From Lachnospiraceae bacterium (lineage in GTDB: Bacteria > Bacillota > Clostridia > Lachnospirales > Lachnospiraceae), in the NCBI GenBank assembly GCA_017408735.1, contig JAFQUB010000009.1, positions 1 through 64,000 of the forward strand: 64,000 nucleotides of DNA, written 5' to 3'. Each line of letters opens with the position of its first letter. Position 1 is the first letter of the stretch. The notes under the pieces were generated by a model that made no database searches, had not been told where the DNA came from, and worked only from the letters and a program-made list of their open reading frames with translations. The translations under genes were made by a program, and so were the position numbers. This document shows, piece by piece, positions 1 to 8,329 of the stretch.

Positions 1-245
1 AATACCACTTTTTAAAGCATAGTGCCAGCTATGTTTATTTCTCATGCAATTTTTTTCGTTCCACACATAATATTTACTTTTCAAAGTGCACTGCCAGAGT
101 TTAGCTGGCATGAACGCTCAAGATTCCGAGAGTTCATTATAGTATCTCCATTTTACTACCTGTATTCACCGAATGCAAGGCATAAAAAAGGACCTTAGCA
201 TCATATCATTTTATTCAAAGATATTTCGTCTAAAGTCCTTTCATT
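1..245. other. left-edge intergenic region
   Basis: I see no gene here. A nine-base perfect inverted repeat, TGCCAGCTA at 23-31 and TAGCTGGCA at 102-110, brackets an AT-rich stretch. A shorter hairpin TGCCAG/CTGGCA lies at 92-110. The right part (186-242) holds the terminator of the CarD-like gene. The function of the inverted repeat is unknown. Confidence 0.4.
186..242 (-). terminator. terminator of the CarD-like gene
   Basis: On the minus strand AAAGGACTTTAG pairs with CTAAGGTCCTTT over 12 positions with one G-U pair, and a run of T follows. The loop is long (about 28 nt), so folding is less certain than for compact terminators. Confidence 0.55.
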
Positions 246-743
246 TTACACTTCTTCTACTTTACGTTCCACAAACTCTTTGGCTTCTTCCTTTGTCACG
301 GAAAGAGAAACCGCTACTTCTCCATACAGATTATCTTCTGCCAGTCTGTAATACTTCTCATCGGAGTACGTCATCTTCTTGCCTTCTGCAACTCTTTCTT
401 TTTTTCTCAGATATATGGTCTTAATGATTTTTACCAATTCTCTTGCATCACAGCTTCGAATAGCATTCTTATATGTTTCTTCCCGCTTCTTCTCATCCTT
501 CACCCAAAGCGTGTCAATATTCTTGATATCATCAATCAGACTCATAACCTCTTCTTTCGTCATTACCGGACGCATAATCACTTTGTCGCTATCTACCGGA
601 GTATACACAGAACTTCCTTTGATATAGTACGGAACCAGAGTGTAATAAATTCTTCCTTTCACGCCCGTGTTTAATGCACCGATATTTTCCACTCTACATG
701 CTCCACTACCACCATGAATTATGTTATCTCCTACTTCAAACAT
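246..743 (-). CDS. CarD/CdnL-type RNA polymerase-binding regulator
   Basis: A 165-residue protein whose first 55-60 residues have the CarD_CdnL_TRCF fold signature: F-x-V-G-D at the start, a G-x-G-x-C-R-V segment, and a strand ending in Y-Y-x-L-V-P. The rest is helical and charged, as in CarD proteins that contact the RNA polymerase beta subunit and stabilise open promoter complexes. The start is supported by an AGGAAGGAG site upstream. An extended -10 (TGC then TAAACT, 780-788) precedes it and a long-stem terminator follows at 186-242, so it is probably monocistronic. Family assignment is firm; which promoters it acts on is not visible. Confidence 0.85.
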   Translation of the reverse strand: MFEVGDNIIHGGSGACRVENIGALNTGVKGRIYYTLVPYYIKGSSVYTPVDSDKVIMRPVMTKEEVMSLIDDIKNIDTLWVKDEKKREETYKNAIRSCDARELVKIIKTIYLRKKERVAEGKKMTYSDEKYYRLAEDNLYGEVAVSLSVTKEEAKEFVERKVEEV

Positions 744-779
744 TTCAAACGCTCCTTCCTGTGTTTTCCTGCTATTTTA

Positions 780-788
780 AGTTTAGCA
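780..788 (-). promoter_or_regulatory. extended -10 of the CarD-like gene
   Basis: The minus strand reads TGC-TAAACT, an extended -10. The -35 is poor (TTACAA at 17 bp). It lies about 40 bp upstream of the start codon. Confidence 0.4.
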
Positions 789-885
789 CTTTAAAAATGT
801 TTTTGTAAGCAAGAATTTTACATAATTCTCTCATTTTGTGGATTCTTCACAATACACAGCAACACTACATTGTCTAATTTTACAC

Positions 886-912
886 AAAAAGGACCGGCCT
901 TTCGCCAGTCCT
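886..912 (-). terminator. terminator of the murB-rapZ-whiA-crh operon
   Basis: AGGACTGGC pairs with GCCGGTCCT (one G-U) around a GAAAG loop and is followed by TTTTTG on the minus strand, directly after the last gene of the operon. Confidence 0.8.
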
Positions 913-919
913 CTAAGTT

Positions 920-1177
920 TTATTTATTTCCTGTTAAGTATTCCTCAATACCCGCTAATGCCTCATCTTCATCCGCACCATCTGCAGAAACAACAACTTC
1001 TTCACCCTGCTGAAGAACCAAAGACATCATTCCCATAATGCTCTTTGCATTTACTTTCTTATCACCGGATTCTACATATATCTGACTTTCATACTGGCTT
1101 GCTACCTGCACTAACACCGCTACCGGTCTTGCATCCGGTCCATCTGTAATATGAACTTCAATAGATTTTTTTGTCAT
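920..1177 (-). CDS. crh: Crh-like HPr paralogue lacking the active-site histidine
   Basis: An 85-residue HPr-fold protein. HPr proteins carry G-I-H-A-R-P, where His15 accepts phosphate from PTS enzyme I. Here the stretch reads G-P-D-A-R-P, so the histidine is aspartate. The regulatory serine region is intact (V-N-A-K-S-I-M-G), so phosphorylation by HPr kinase and CcpA co-repression remain possible while sugar transport does not. Bacillus Crh is the same kind of protein (Gln at that position) and also follows whiA. The start ATG overlaps the whiA stop as ATGA, and its AAGGAGG site lies inside whiA. Calling it crh is by analogy; the His-to-Asp change is seen directly. Confidence 0.8.
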   Translation of the reverse strand: MTKKSIEVHITDGPDARPVAVLVQVASQYESQIYVESGDKKVNAKSIMGMMSLVLQQGEEVVVSADGADEDEALAGIEEYLTGNK

Positions 1178-2136
1178 AATTTCTCCTCCTTATTACCTCT
1201 AAGTTCCTCTGCGATTTCACTAAGTTTTCTCAGTCTGTGATTTACCCCGGATTTCCCAACAGGATTTCGTAAATAAGTTCCTAATTCCTTTAAAGGGGCC
1301 TCCGGATTTTCCAATCTTACTTTTGCTATTTCCTCTAAATTCTCCGGTAAATTTTCCAGACCCATGGTATCACTGATGTACTTTATGTCTTCAATCTGTT
1401 TCACTGCCGCCGATACCGTTTTATTGATGTTAGCAGTTTCGCAATTGACTTGTCTGTTTACTGAATTTCTCATTTCTTTCAGTATACGTACATTTTCCAA
1501 CTCCATTAATGCCTTTGGAGCCTCCATAACGTTAAGTATATCGACAATTTGTGAGCCCTCTTTAATATATACAACAAAATATTTCTTTCGAACAACTATT
1601 TTTGCGTCAATATCAAAATCAGAAATCACCTGTTTTATCTGTTCTGCCTTTTCTTCACTGGAACATACAATTTCATAATGATAAAACTTTTCCGGTGCAC
1701 TGATGGAACCGGATGCCAAAAATGTACCTCGGATAAACGCCCTCTTACAGCAGGAATTTGCAATAAGCATATTGCTTACCATGGCATGATTCCCCGGTAA
1801 TACTCCGGATTCATCCATCAGTTTCACTGCTTTCAGCACATTTACCACGTCAGTTTCGTTCTGAATTGTAATAACATAAGTACGGCTTTTCTTCAGATAT
1901 ACATTTTGCCGAATTGCCACATCAGTATCTATATTAAATGTTTTTTTCAATAATGTAAAGTATTTTCTTGCAACTGCAACATTTTCCGTATGAACTTTCA
2001 AAGAAATCCCCTTTCCCTTTTCAAACTTCAATCGCCCACACATACTGATAATTGCAGCAATTTCCGCAATCTGGCAATGCCTTGCCGGACTAAACTGTCT
2101 TGACAGCTCATCCTTCACCTGACTGGAAAAAGACAT
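1174..2136 (-). CDS. whiA: DNA-binding protein WhiA
   Basis: A 320-residue WhiA homologue. The N-terminal two thirds is the degenerate LAGLIDADG-like domain (about 1-220, including the conserved C-C-K-R-A-F-I-R-G-x-F stretch). The C-terminal helix-turn-helix (about 235-310) ends in the typical G-V-N-H-R-L-R-K-L motif. WhiA controls sporulation in Streptomyces and affects cell division and chromosome segregation in Bacillus. It sits in the conserved rapZ-whiA-crh order. The Bacillus locus has yvcK between rapZ and whiA, and here it is absent: only 13 bases separate the two genes. Confidence 0.95.
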   Translation of the reverse strand: MSFSSQVKDELSRQFSPARHCQIAEIAAIISMCGRLKFEKGKGISLKVHTENVAVARKYFTLLKKTFNIDTDVAIRQNVYLKKSRTYVITIQNETDVVNVLKAVKLMDESGVLPGNHAMVSNMLIANSCCKRAFIRGTFLASGSISAPEKFYHYEIVCSSEEKAEQIKQVISDFDIDAKIVVRKKYFVVYIKEGSQIVDILNVMEAPKALMELENVRILKEMRNSVNRQVNCETANINKTVSAAVKQIEDIKYISDTMGLENLPENLEEIAKVRLENPEAPLKELGTYLRNPVGKSGVNHRLRKLSEIAEELRGNKEEKL

Positions 2137-2149
2137 GTTTTCACCTCAT

Positions 2150-3025
2150 CTATTTGTTTCTAAGTGCATCTTTCTGGATGTCTCTGTGTTCCACCTTTAC
2201 ACCATAATCTTCATGCTTATTTAACTGTTCATATAATTTATTGGCTAAAGTTACAGAACGATGTTTTCCTCCGGTACATCCAATGGCAATAACCAACTGA
2301 TTTTTCCCTTCTATAATATAGTTTGGAATTAGGAAATTTATCATATCCAGTAATTTTTTCAAAAATTCGTGGGCTATATCAAATCCCATAACATAATCCT
2401 GAATTTCTTTGTCATTGCCTGTCTTTGGCTTTAATTCTTCAATATAGTATGGATTCGGAAGAAAACGAACATCAAACACAAGATCTGCATCGGTAGGAAT
2501 CCCATATTTGAATCCAAAAGACAGCACAGTAATAAACAGGTTGCTGTAATCCTGATCATTGACAAAAATCTTTTCCAGTTCTCCCTTTAATTCTCTGGTT
2601 AGGAGCGTACTTGTGTCAATAATATAATCTGCCTGTTCTTTCAAAAAGGCTGTCATAATACGTTCTTTCTCGATTCCTTTGTCCACTCTCCCGGCACCTG
2701 ACAATGGATGGCTTCTTCGTGTTTCCTTATATCGTTTTACCAACACGTTACTACTTGCATCCAGATACAAAATTTCGTATTTACAGTTTTTGACCAGCAT
2801 TTCTTCTAAAGCAGATTCCAGTTCTTTCAGCCCTTCTCCGCTTCGAATATCCACGCCCAATGCGAATCTCTGAATTTCGCTTCCCGGCTTTGTGGCAAGC
2901 TCTGCGAATTTACCAATCAGAGGAATCGGAAGATTGTCTACACAAAAATATCCCGCATCCTCTAACATTTTTAACGCTGTACTCTTTCCCGCTCCCGACA
3001 TACCTGTCACAATCACAAAACGCAT
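2150..3025 (-). CDS. rapZ: RapZ/YvcJ nucleotide-binding protein
   Basis: A 291-residue P-loop protein with Walker A G-M-S-G-A-G-K-S at about residues 8-15 and the RapZ C-terminal signature I-G-C-T-G-G-x-H-R-S-V near residue 255. RapZ of E. coli tunes GlmS via small RNAs; the Bacillus relative YvcJ binds nucleotides and affects competence. I place the start at 3025, where AAAGGAG lies 8 bases upstream, rather than at the longer in-frame GTG that would overlap murB. It follows murB by 22 bases and precedes whiA, consistent with one operon linking envelope precursor supply and regulation. Confidence 0.93.
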   Translation of the reverse strand: MRFVIVTGMSGAGKSTALKMLEDAGYFCVDNLPIPLIGKFAELATKPGSEIQRFALGVDIRSGEGLKELESALEEMLVKNCKYEILYLDASSNVLVKRYKETRRSHPLSGAGRVDKGIEKERIMTAFLKEQADYIIDTSTLLTRELKGELEKIFVNDQDYSNLFITVLSFGFKYGIPTDADLVFDVRFLPNPYYIEELKPKTGNDKEIQDYVMGFDIAHEFLKKLLDMINFLIPNYIIEGKNQLVIAIGCTGGKHRSVTLANKLYEQLNKHEDYGVKVEHRDIQKDALRNK

Positions 3026-3047
3026 AGCTACCACTCCTTTTTCTCTT

Positions 3048-3959
3048 TTACTTAAAACCAATCATCTTGACTTCTGTTTCCAAAGTCACTCCAAAAGTTT
3101 CTTGCACCTTCTCCTGCACCTGTGTGATCAAATCCGCTACATCTTTGGCTGTAGCATTTCCTTTATTAATCACAAAACCACAATGTTTTTCTGAAACCTG
3201 CGCTCCTCCTACCGTAAATCCACGTAACCCTGCATCCATAATCAATTTTCCGGCAAAATATCCTTCCGGTCGTTTAAATGTACTTCCTGCACTCGGATAC
3301 TCCAACGGTTGCTTTTCCACTCTGGCTTTCGTATTTTTATCGCAAATAGCCTGAATCTCTTCCGCTTCTCCTTTTTCCAGTTCAAATTCTGCTTCCAGCA
3401 CAATGTATTCCTGCTCCATCACCGCACTGCTTCGATATCCCAGCTTTAATTCTTCTTTATTCAGCCGGATAAGTTCCCCATCTTTTGTCATTACCAACGC
3501 ACTGGTAATAACATCTTTAATTTCCCCTCCGTAAGCTCCTGCGTTCATGGCCACAGCGCCTCCCACAGTTCCCGGAATTCCCACTGCAAATTCCATCCCT
3601 GTGTAGCCTTCCTTCGAAATCTGATTCGCCACTTTTGTCAAAAGCGCACCTGCCTGAGCTTTAATTTTCCCTTCTGTCATTTCACAATCGTTCATTTTAC
3701 CATAAATCTGAAGAATTACTCCCGAAAATCCTTCATCACTCACCAAAAGATTACTTCCATTCCCCACAATATAATACGGTGTCTGACTTTTTGTACATAA
3801 TTCCACGGTACGTTTCACACCTTCGGCACTTTCCGGTGTCACAAAATATGTTGCATTTCCTCCCACCTTAAATGTGGTATGTTTGCACATAGGTTCCTCT
3901 AAAAGTACATTGCTTTCTCCTACCGCTTTACACAATTCCTGATATAATCTATTTTCCAC
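3048..3959 (-). CDS. murB: UDP-N-acetylenolpyruvoylglucosamine reductase MurB
   Basis: MurB reduces UDP-GlcNAc-enolpyruvate to UDP-MurNAc, using FAD and NADPH, in the cytoplasmic phase of peptidoglycan synthesis. The FAD-binding part shows the G-N-G-S-N-L-L motif, G-x-x-G-M-E-F-A-x-G-I-P-G-T-V-G-G and M-N-A-G-A-Y-G; the C-terminal domain has Y-P-S-A-G-S-T-F-K-R-P. The best start is a GTG at 3959 with AGAGG upstream, giving 303 residues, close to the family norm. An upstream ATG in frame (4034) would add 25 poorly conserved residues. It heads the murB-rapZ-whiA-crh operon. Confidence 0.95.
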   Translation of the reverse strand: MENRLYQELCKAVGESNVLLEEPMCKHTTFKVGGNATYFVTPESAEGVKRTVELCTKSQTPYYIVGNGSNLLVSDEGFSGVILQIYGKMNDCEMTEGKIKAQAGALLTKVANQISKEGYTGMEFAVGIPGTVGGAVAMNAGAYGGEIKDVITSALVMTKDGELIRLNKEELKLGYRSSAVMEQEYIVLEAEFELEKGEAEEIQAICDKNTKARVEKQPLEYPSAGSTFKRPEGYFAGKLIMDAGLRGFTVGGAQVSEKHCGFVINKGNATAKDVADLITQVQEKVQETFGVTLETEVKMIGFK

Positions 3960-4016
3960 TGATTTACCTCTATCATAATTTTTTATACAATTCAAAAAAT
4001 TTCCTTTTCTACTAAA

Positions 4017-4045
4017 ATGATACAATATGTCCAATTATCAGTCAA
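4017..4045 (-). promoter_or_regulatory. sigma-A-type promoter of murB-rapZ-whiA-crh
   Basis: The minus strand carries TTGACT, a 17-bp spacer and TATCAT. The predicted start site lies about 50 bp upstream of the murB GTG. Confidence 0.65.
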
Positions 4046-4093
4046 GGACAAAACCTCGCTTTTTTCTCTTATCCAGTTTCTTCCAAAACTAAA

Positions 4094-4133
4094 AAGAATC
4101 CCCTCTTCAGCTTATGTCTGAAAGGGGATTCTT
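4094..4133 (-). terminator. terminator of galE
   Basis: An 11-bp perfect stem (AAGAATCCCCT with AGGGGATTCTT) lies just downstream of the galE stop and is followed by a T-rich stretch on the minus strand. Confidence 0.8.
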
Positions 4134-4147
4134 ATGCATTTTACAAC

Positions 4148-5164
4148 TTAATCATTGTATCCATTTGGATTGTTAGACTGCCATCTCCAAGAGTCTTCAC
4201 ACATTTCTTTAATTCCGCGTTCTGCAACCCAACCCAGTTCTTCTTTTGCCTTAGTTGCATCAGAATAGCAGGTAGCAATATCTCCGGCACGTCTGTCCTT
4301 AATCTGGTAAGGAATCTTCACTCCGGTTGCTTCTTCAAAGTTCTTTACAATATCAAGAACACTGTAACCTACACCGGTTCCCAAATTGTATACGCAAAGT
4401 CCTTCTTTTTCTTCAATTTTCTTTAACGCTTTTACATGACCGATTGCCAAATCCACTACATGAATGTAATCGCGGACACCAGTTCCATCCGGTGTATCAT
4501 AATCATCACCAAACACGCCCAGTTCTTTCAGTTTCCCTACTGCTACCTGCGTAATATATGGCATTAAATTGTTTGGAATTCCGTTTGGATTTTCTCCCAT
4601 AAGACCACTCTTATGAGCTCCAATTGGATTGAAATATCTTAACAGAATGACATTCCACTCTTTATCTGCATTCTGAATATCTGTAAGAATCTGCTCTAAC
4701 ATAGATTTTGTCCAGCCGTATGGATTGGTACAGATGCCCTTTGGACATTCTTCTGTAATTGGAATAAATTCCGGATTTCCATAAACAGTGGCTGATGAGG
4801 AAAAGATAATATTCTTCACACCATGGTTTCTCATTACGTCAGTAAGAATCAATGTACCAGAAATATTATTCTGGTAATATTCTAATGGTTTCTGCACAGA
4901 TTCGCCCACTGCTTTTAAACCTGCAAAATGGATTACTGCATCAATCTTTTCTGCATCAAAAATTTTATTTAATGCATCTTTGTCCAAAATATCTGCTTTA
5001 TAAAATGTTACCTTTTTTCCTGTAATCTTTTCTACTCGTTCTAAGGATTTTTCACTGGAATTAGAAAGGTTATCTAAAACTACCACATCATATCCCGCTT
5101 CTAATAACTCAACACATGTATGGCTGCCAATAAATCCTGCGCCACCCGTAACTAAAATTTTCAT
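4148..5164 (-). CDS. galE: UDP-glucose 4-epimerase GalE
   Basis: A 338-residue short-chain dehydrogenase of the extended class. The Rossmann motif [10 protein letters not shown] is at residues 7-16, the catalytic serine segment is S-S-S-A-T-V-Y-G, and the Y-x-x-x-K pair is Y-G-W-T-K. GalE interconverts UDP-glucose and UDP-galactose (sometimes the GlcNAc forms) for galactose use and surface polysaccharides. The AAGGAGG site sits 10 bases upstream of the start. It has its own promoter (5225-5253) and terminator and appears to be a single-gene unit. Confidence 0.95.
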   Translation of the reverse strand: MKILVTGGAGFIGSHTCVELLEAGYDVVVLDNLSNSSEKSLERVEKITGKKVTFYKADILDKDALNKIFDAEKIDAVIHFAGLKAVGESVQKPLEYYQNNISGTLILTDVMRNHGVKNIIFSSSATVYGNPEFIPITEECPKGICTNPYGWTKSMLEQILTDIQNADKEWNVILLRYFNPIGAHKSGLMGENPNGIPNNLMPYITQVAVGKLKELGVFGDDYDTPDGTGVRDYIHVVDLAIGHVKALKKIEEKEGLCVYNLGTGVGYSVLDIVKNFEEATGVKIPYQIKDRRAGDIATCYSDATKAKEELGWVAERGIKEMCEDSWRWQSNNPNGYND

Positions 5165-5224
5165 TCGCTATGTTCCTCCTTGTATTTCCTATGCAAAATA
5201 GTCGCTACAAATCATTTCTTTTGT

Positions 5225-5253
5225 ATTGTATACTTTATTTTCCCATATTACAA
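5225..5253 (-). promoter_or_regulatory. promoter of galE
   Basis: TTGTAA, 17 bp, TACAAT on the minus strand, about 60 bp upstream of the galE start and in the gap after the GGDEF/EAL gene. Confidence 0.5.
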
Positions 5254-5289
5254 TGGATTTTTTCCATATTAAGAAAATCTTTCTAAAAT

Positions 5290-8190
5290 TTATACCATAA
5301 TCTTCTCTTTTATCTCTCTGTTGTCTTCCATCAGTTCGAAAGAAGGCTTCGCCAGATAAAAACCTTGCACAAATTCCACGCCACATTTCTGCATAAATCT
5401 TAATTCTTCTTCTGTTTCGACACCCAGAGCAATTACCATCAGGTCCTGATTATGCCATTCCTGAACTTTACGAAGAACTGACTTTCTGCGTTCTTCGTCT
5501 GTTTCAATTCCTTCAAAGAACTCTCTGCCCATTTTTACATAAGCAACCTGTTCTAAAAGATGTTTTTCTTCAGTATTGTAACCGGTACCAAAATCACTTA
5601 ACGCTACCTGACAGCCTGCACCACTGGTATATTCTTTTTTTCGCCGAACATTTTCCAGCATAACTCTCTGAGCATCCATCAGTTCCACGACAATCTGTTT
5701 TCCATATCCTTTGGAATATTCGCGCAGTTTTTCCTGCTCTTTTTCCTCCAGCAAGACACCGGAAAAAGAGTTCACAAACACCTTCCGGTTACCCTTTTTC
5801 TGTCTGCCAAAATAATCCTTAAGTGTTTCCTCCCAAAGCATTTTTTCTAAATTTATTAATTTTCCATGGGCTTTTGCAATTCTGATTACATCCCCCGGAG
5901 AATGAAGTGTATCCGTCTGAGGACGCATCAGCGCCTCATATCCGTAGATTTCACCGGTAACCGCATCTACAATCGGCTGGTATGCCACTTTCAATAAATG
6001 CTTTTCCAAAAATTCATTCATTTCTTCTTTTCCACTTAACAGGACTTCATCCTTCTCATAGGTTTCTCTGTTAAATTCTTGCATACTTCCCTTATTGGAA
6101 CGTTTTACGTCATACATGGTAAAGTCTGCTTTCTTAATCAAATCGTCATATTCACTGCCGTCTTTTGGGCACCACACCAGTCCGGCGGATGCTCTGACTT
6201 TCATTTCCTTATCACCCGGAAGTTTAATCATAACATCTCCCAACATTTCATGTATGCCGTGAATTAAATCTCGCAATTCTTCTTCAGACTCTCCTGAAAC
6301 ATACGCAAAGAATTCATCTCCTGAACGTCTTGCCACTAAACCGTTATGTTGTTCTAAATAAGCAAACACCTTGGATGCTTCCCTGATATATATATCACCA
6401 TATTCATGACCGTATGTGTCATTGATATATTTTAAGTTATCCAAATCCCACATAATCATAACGCCCACCGGCTTGGTTTCTAAAGACAGACGCTTCTTGG
6501 TTTCTCTGGCAAAGGCCTGCTTGTTTAATAATCTGGATAATTCATCGAAATCACGCTCATATTCTAATTTTAACTTTTCTTTGATTTTGTCTGTCACATC
6601 CATGACAACCACAATCAGTCTTCCATTAGTTTCTCGGGTTTGGAAAGAAATCCATTCAGCATCTTTAGCACCAGAATACACTTTATATGTATTATTGTCG
6701 CAGAATGTCATTTCGTTATGTTTCTCGCCTTCTTCAAAAATTACAGTGCCTCGTTTAAATTTATCTATAATTTTCTTAAACTCAGCAATAGAAATCACAT
6801 TATAGTCTTGATTTTCTCCTGCATCTCCAAGAAGCTTAAACATTTGTGCTGTACAATAAACTTCTTTGGTAGATTCGTCGATTTCCGCCACACCTACCGG
6901 AATCTCTGCAATTCTCAAAATCTCTGACACTCTCAAAGCATACATTTCCACTTCTTTGCTGACACGTTCAATAGCCAAAGACAATCGGTCCACTTCATAA
7001 ATATTGACTTTCGGCAGCTGCACCGGCTTTCTTGGATTCAGCACATTCAGATTACTAACCAGCGTCGCAATTGGTTTCGTAAGTATTCTGCTCAAGAAAA
7101 ACAGTCCCAAAACCCCAACCAAACTTGCACATAGCAAGGCTGTAATAATGGAATTTTTCATTTTGTCAATAGAATCCACAAATTCATTGTCATCCACAAT
7201 AGCACAAAGTACCCATGACTGATGTGAAAATGCTGAACTTTCCCGATAAAATTTTATTTCCTGTGTTAATACATCTGGTGCATTTCTTTCTCCTTCTGTG
7301 CCTAACTCATAGATACCGTCTTTGTTATTATCAATCAACCATAAGCCATTTTCCTGCTCTAAAACACTTTCAAAAAGTCCTCCTTGAGAAACAATGCGCT
7401 CGATAAAACTTTTTTCTGCATCCACCATTCCCAGCATGTACGTTCCACGTATATCGTCATCTGGAATCAACATCTTCAAAGAATCGGATGACACTTCAAT
7501 CCCTACTACCGCATATATATCTCCTACACCATCCAATAACGGAATACTAAAGGTGAGCAGACGTTCTCCTTTGCCACCGCACTGATAATTTGTATCAAAG
7601 CATGCATAATCCATTTCTCCAAGTCCCGGCTTGCTATTTTTCGCTTCCACAAGCTTATTGTACGCCGGACATAATGTCATATTCCCAGCGGTTCCCTGTT
7701 GCCATGTAGATGACTTCCCAATACCATATGCAGCCAGATAAATTTCTTCCCCAAACTCTGCCACAAGCTGATTCTCATCGTCTTTTCTCACATAATATGC
7801 GGAACCACTTTCAAAAAACACATAAGCCCCACGAACGCCTTGGCTTTCTATTATTTTCCCAATTTCATTGACGACCTCATCATTGACCCCCATTGCTTCT
7901 TGAGCACCACTATCAACAGCCACCTTCATGTTTTTACATATTTGAAGTAACCCAATGTAGTTTGCTTCTTTCATCCAGTGGGTGTCCAAATTCTCCTGAA
8001 TCCCTGTCGCCTTCTGTGTCACTGACTGACGCACACGTTCTACTTCGCTGTTTTTCAGTTGGTCAAACACGCCACTATACCACACAAGCCCCCAAAAAAC
8101 CAGCGCATAAATACCTACCAGTATAACCATTGGCAAGAACAATCTGTTGGCTATGGTATTTTTTTTAATTTTCGCAATTTTATGCTTCAT
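5290..8190 (-). CDS. membrane sensor with dCache-like, PAS-like, GGDEF and EAL domains
   Basis: A 966-residue protein. TM1 is at about 16-38, a roughly 300-residue extracytoplasmic dCache-like region follows, TM2 is at about 347-367, a PAS-like segment at 425-535, GGDEF at 550-710 and EAL at 725-955. The cyclase signature reads S-G-D-E-F (623-627), usually compatible with diguanylate cyclase activity; no RxxD inhibitory site precedes it. The EAL domain keeps E-A-L (752-754), Asn807, Glu836, Lys886 and Gln942. The usual D-D-F-G-T-G reads S-D-F-G-T-G (865-870) and A-E-G-V-E reads A-L-G-V-E (921-925). I infer a c-di-GMP synthase whose EAL domain may be regulatory. The ligand is unknown. Confidence 0.88.
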   Translation of the reverse strand: MKHKIAKIKKNTIANRLFLPMVILVGIYALVFWGLVWYSGVFDQLKNSEVERVRQSVTQKATGIQENLDTHWMKEANYIGLLQICKNMKVAVDSGAQEAMGVNDEVVNEIGKIIESQGVRGAYVFFESGSAYYVRKDDENQLVAEFGEEIYLAAYGIGKSSTWQQGTAGNMTLCPAYNKLVEAKNSKPGLGEMDYACFDTNYQCGGKGERLLTFSIPLLDGVGDIYAVVGIEVSSDSLKMLIPDDDIRGTYMLGMVDAEKSFIERIVSQGGLFESVLEQENGLWLIDNNKDGIYELGTEGERNAPDVLTQEIKFYRESSAFSHQSWVLCAIVDDNEFVDSIDKMKNSIITALLCASLVGVLGLFFLSRILTKPIATLVSNLNVLNPRKPVQLPKVNIYEVDRLSLAIERVSKEVEMYALRVSEILRIAEIPVGVAEIDESTKEVYCTAQMFKLLGDAGENQDYNVISIAEFKKIIDKFKRGTVIFEEGEKHNEMTFCDNNTYKVYSGAKDAEWISFQTRETNGRLIVVVMDVTDKIKEKLKLEYERDFDELSRLLNKQAFARETKKRLSLETKPVGVMIMWDLDNLKYINDTYGHEYGDIYIREASKVFAYLEQHNGLVARRSGDEFFAYVSGESEEELRDLIHGIHEMLGDVMIKLPGDKEMKVRASAGLVWCPKDGSEYDDLIKKADFTMYDVKRSNKGSMQEFNRETYEKDEVLLSGKEEMNEFLEKHLLKVAYQPIVDAVTGEIYGYEALMRPQTDTLHSPGDVIRIAKAHGKLINLEKMLWEETLKDYFGRQKKGNRKVFVNSFSGVLLEEKEQEKLREYSKGYGKQIVVELMDAQRVMLENVRRKKEYTSGAGCQVALSDFGTGYNTEEKHLLEQVAYVKMGREFFEGIETDEERRKSVLRKVQEWHNQDLMVIALGVETEEELRFMQKCGVEFVQGFYLAKPSFELMEDNREIKEKIMV

Positions 8191-8259
8191 ATTATACTCC
8201 CCCTCACTGCCACTATGTTCGTCTTACCTTGCTTGTTTATGTATCATTTTAACACAAAA

Positions 8260-8287
8260 GGGCGAAAATCACAATTGATTTTCACCC
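8260..8287 (-). terminator. terminator of pyk
   Basis: Minus-strand GGGTGAAAATC pairs with GATTTTCGCCC; the single non-Watson-Crick pair is a U-G only on this strand, which fixes the direction. TTTTGTGTT follows. Confidence 0.8.
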
Positions 8288-8329
8288 TTTTTCACAAAAC
8301 TTATACTTATTTATTATTTAATACAATAA

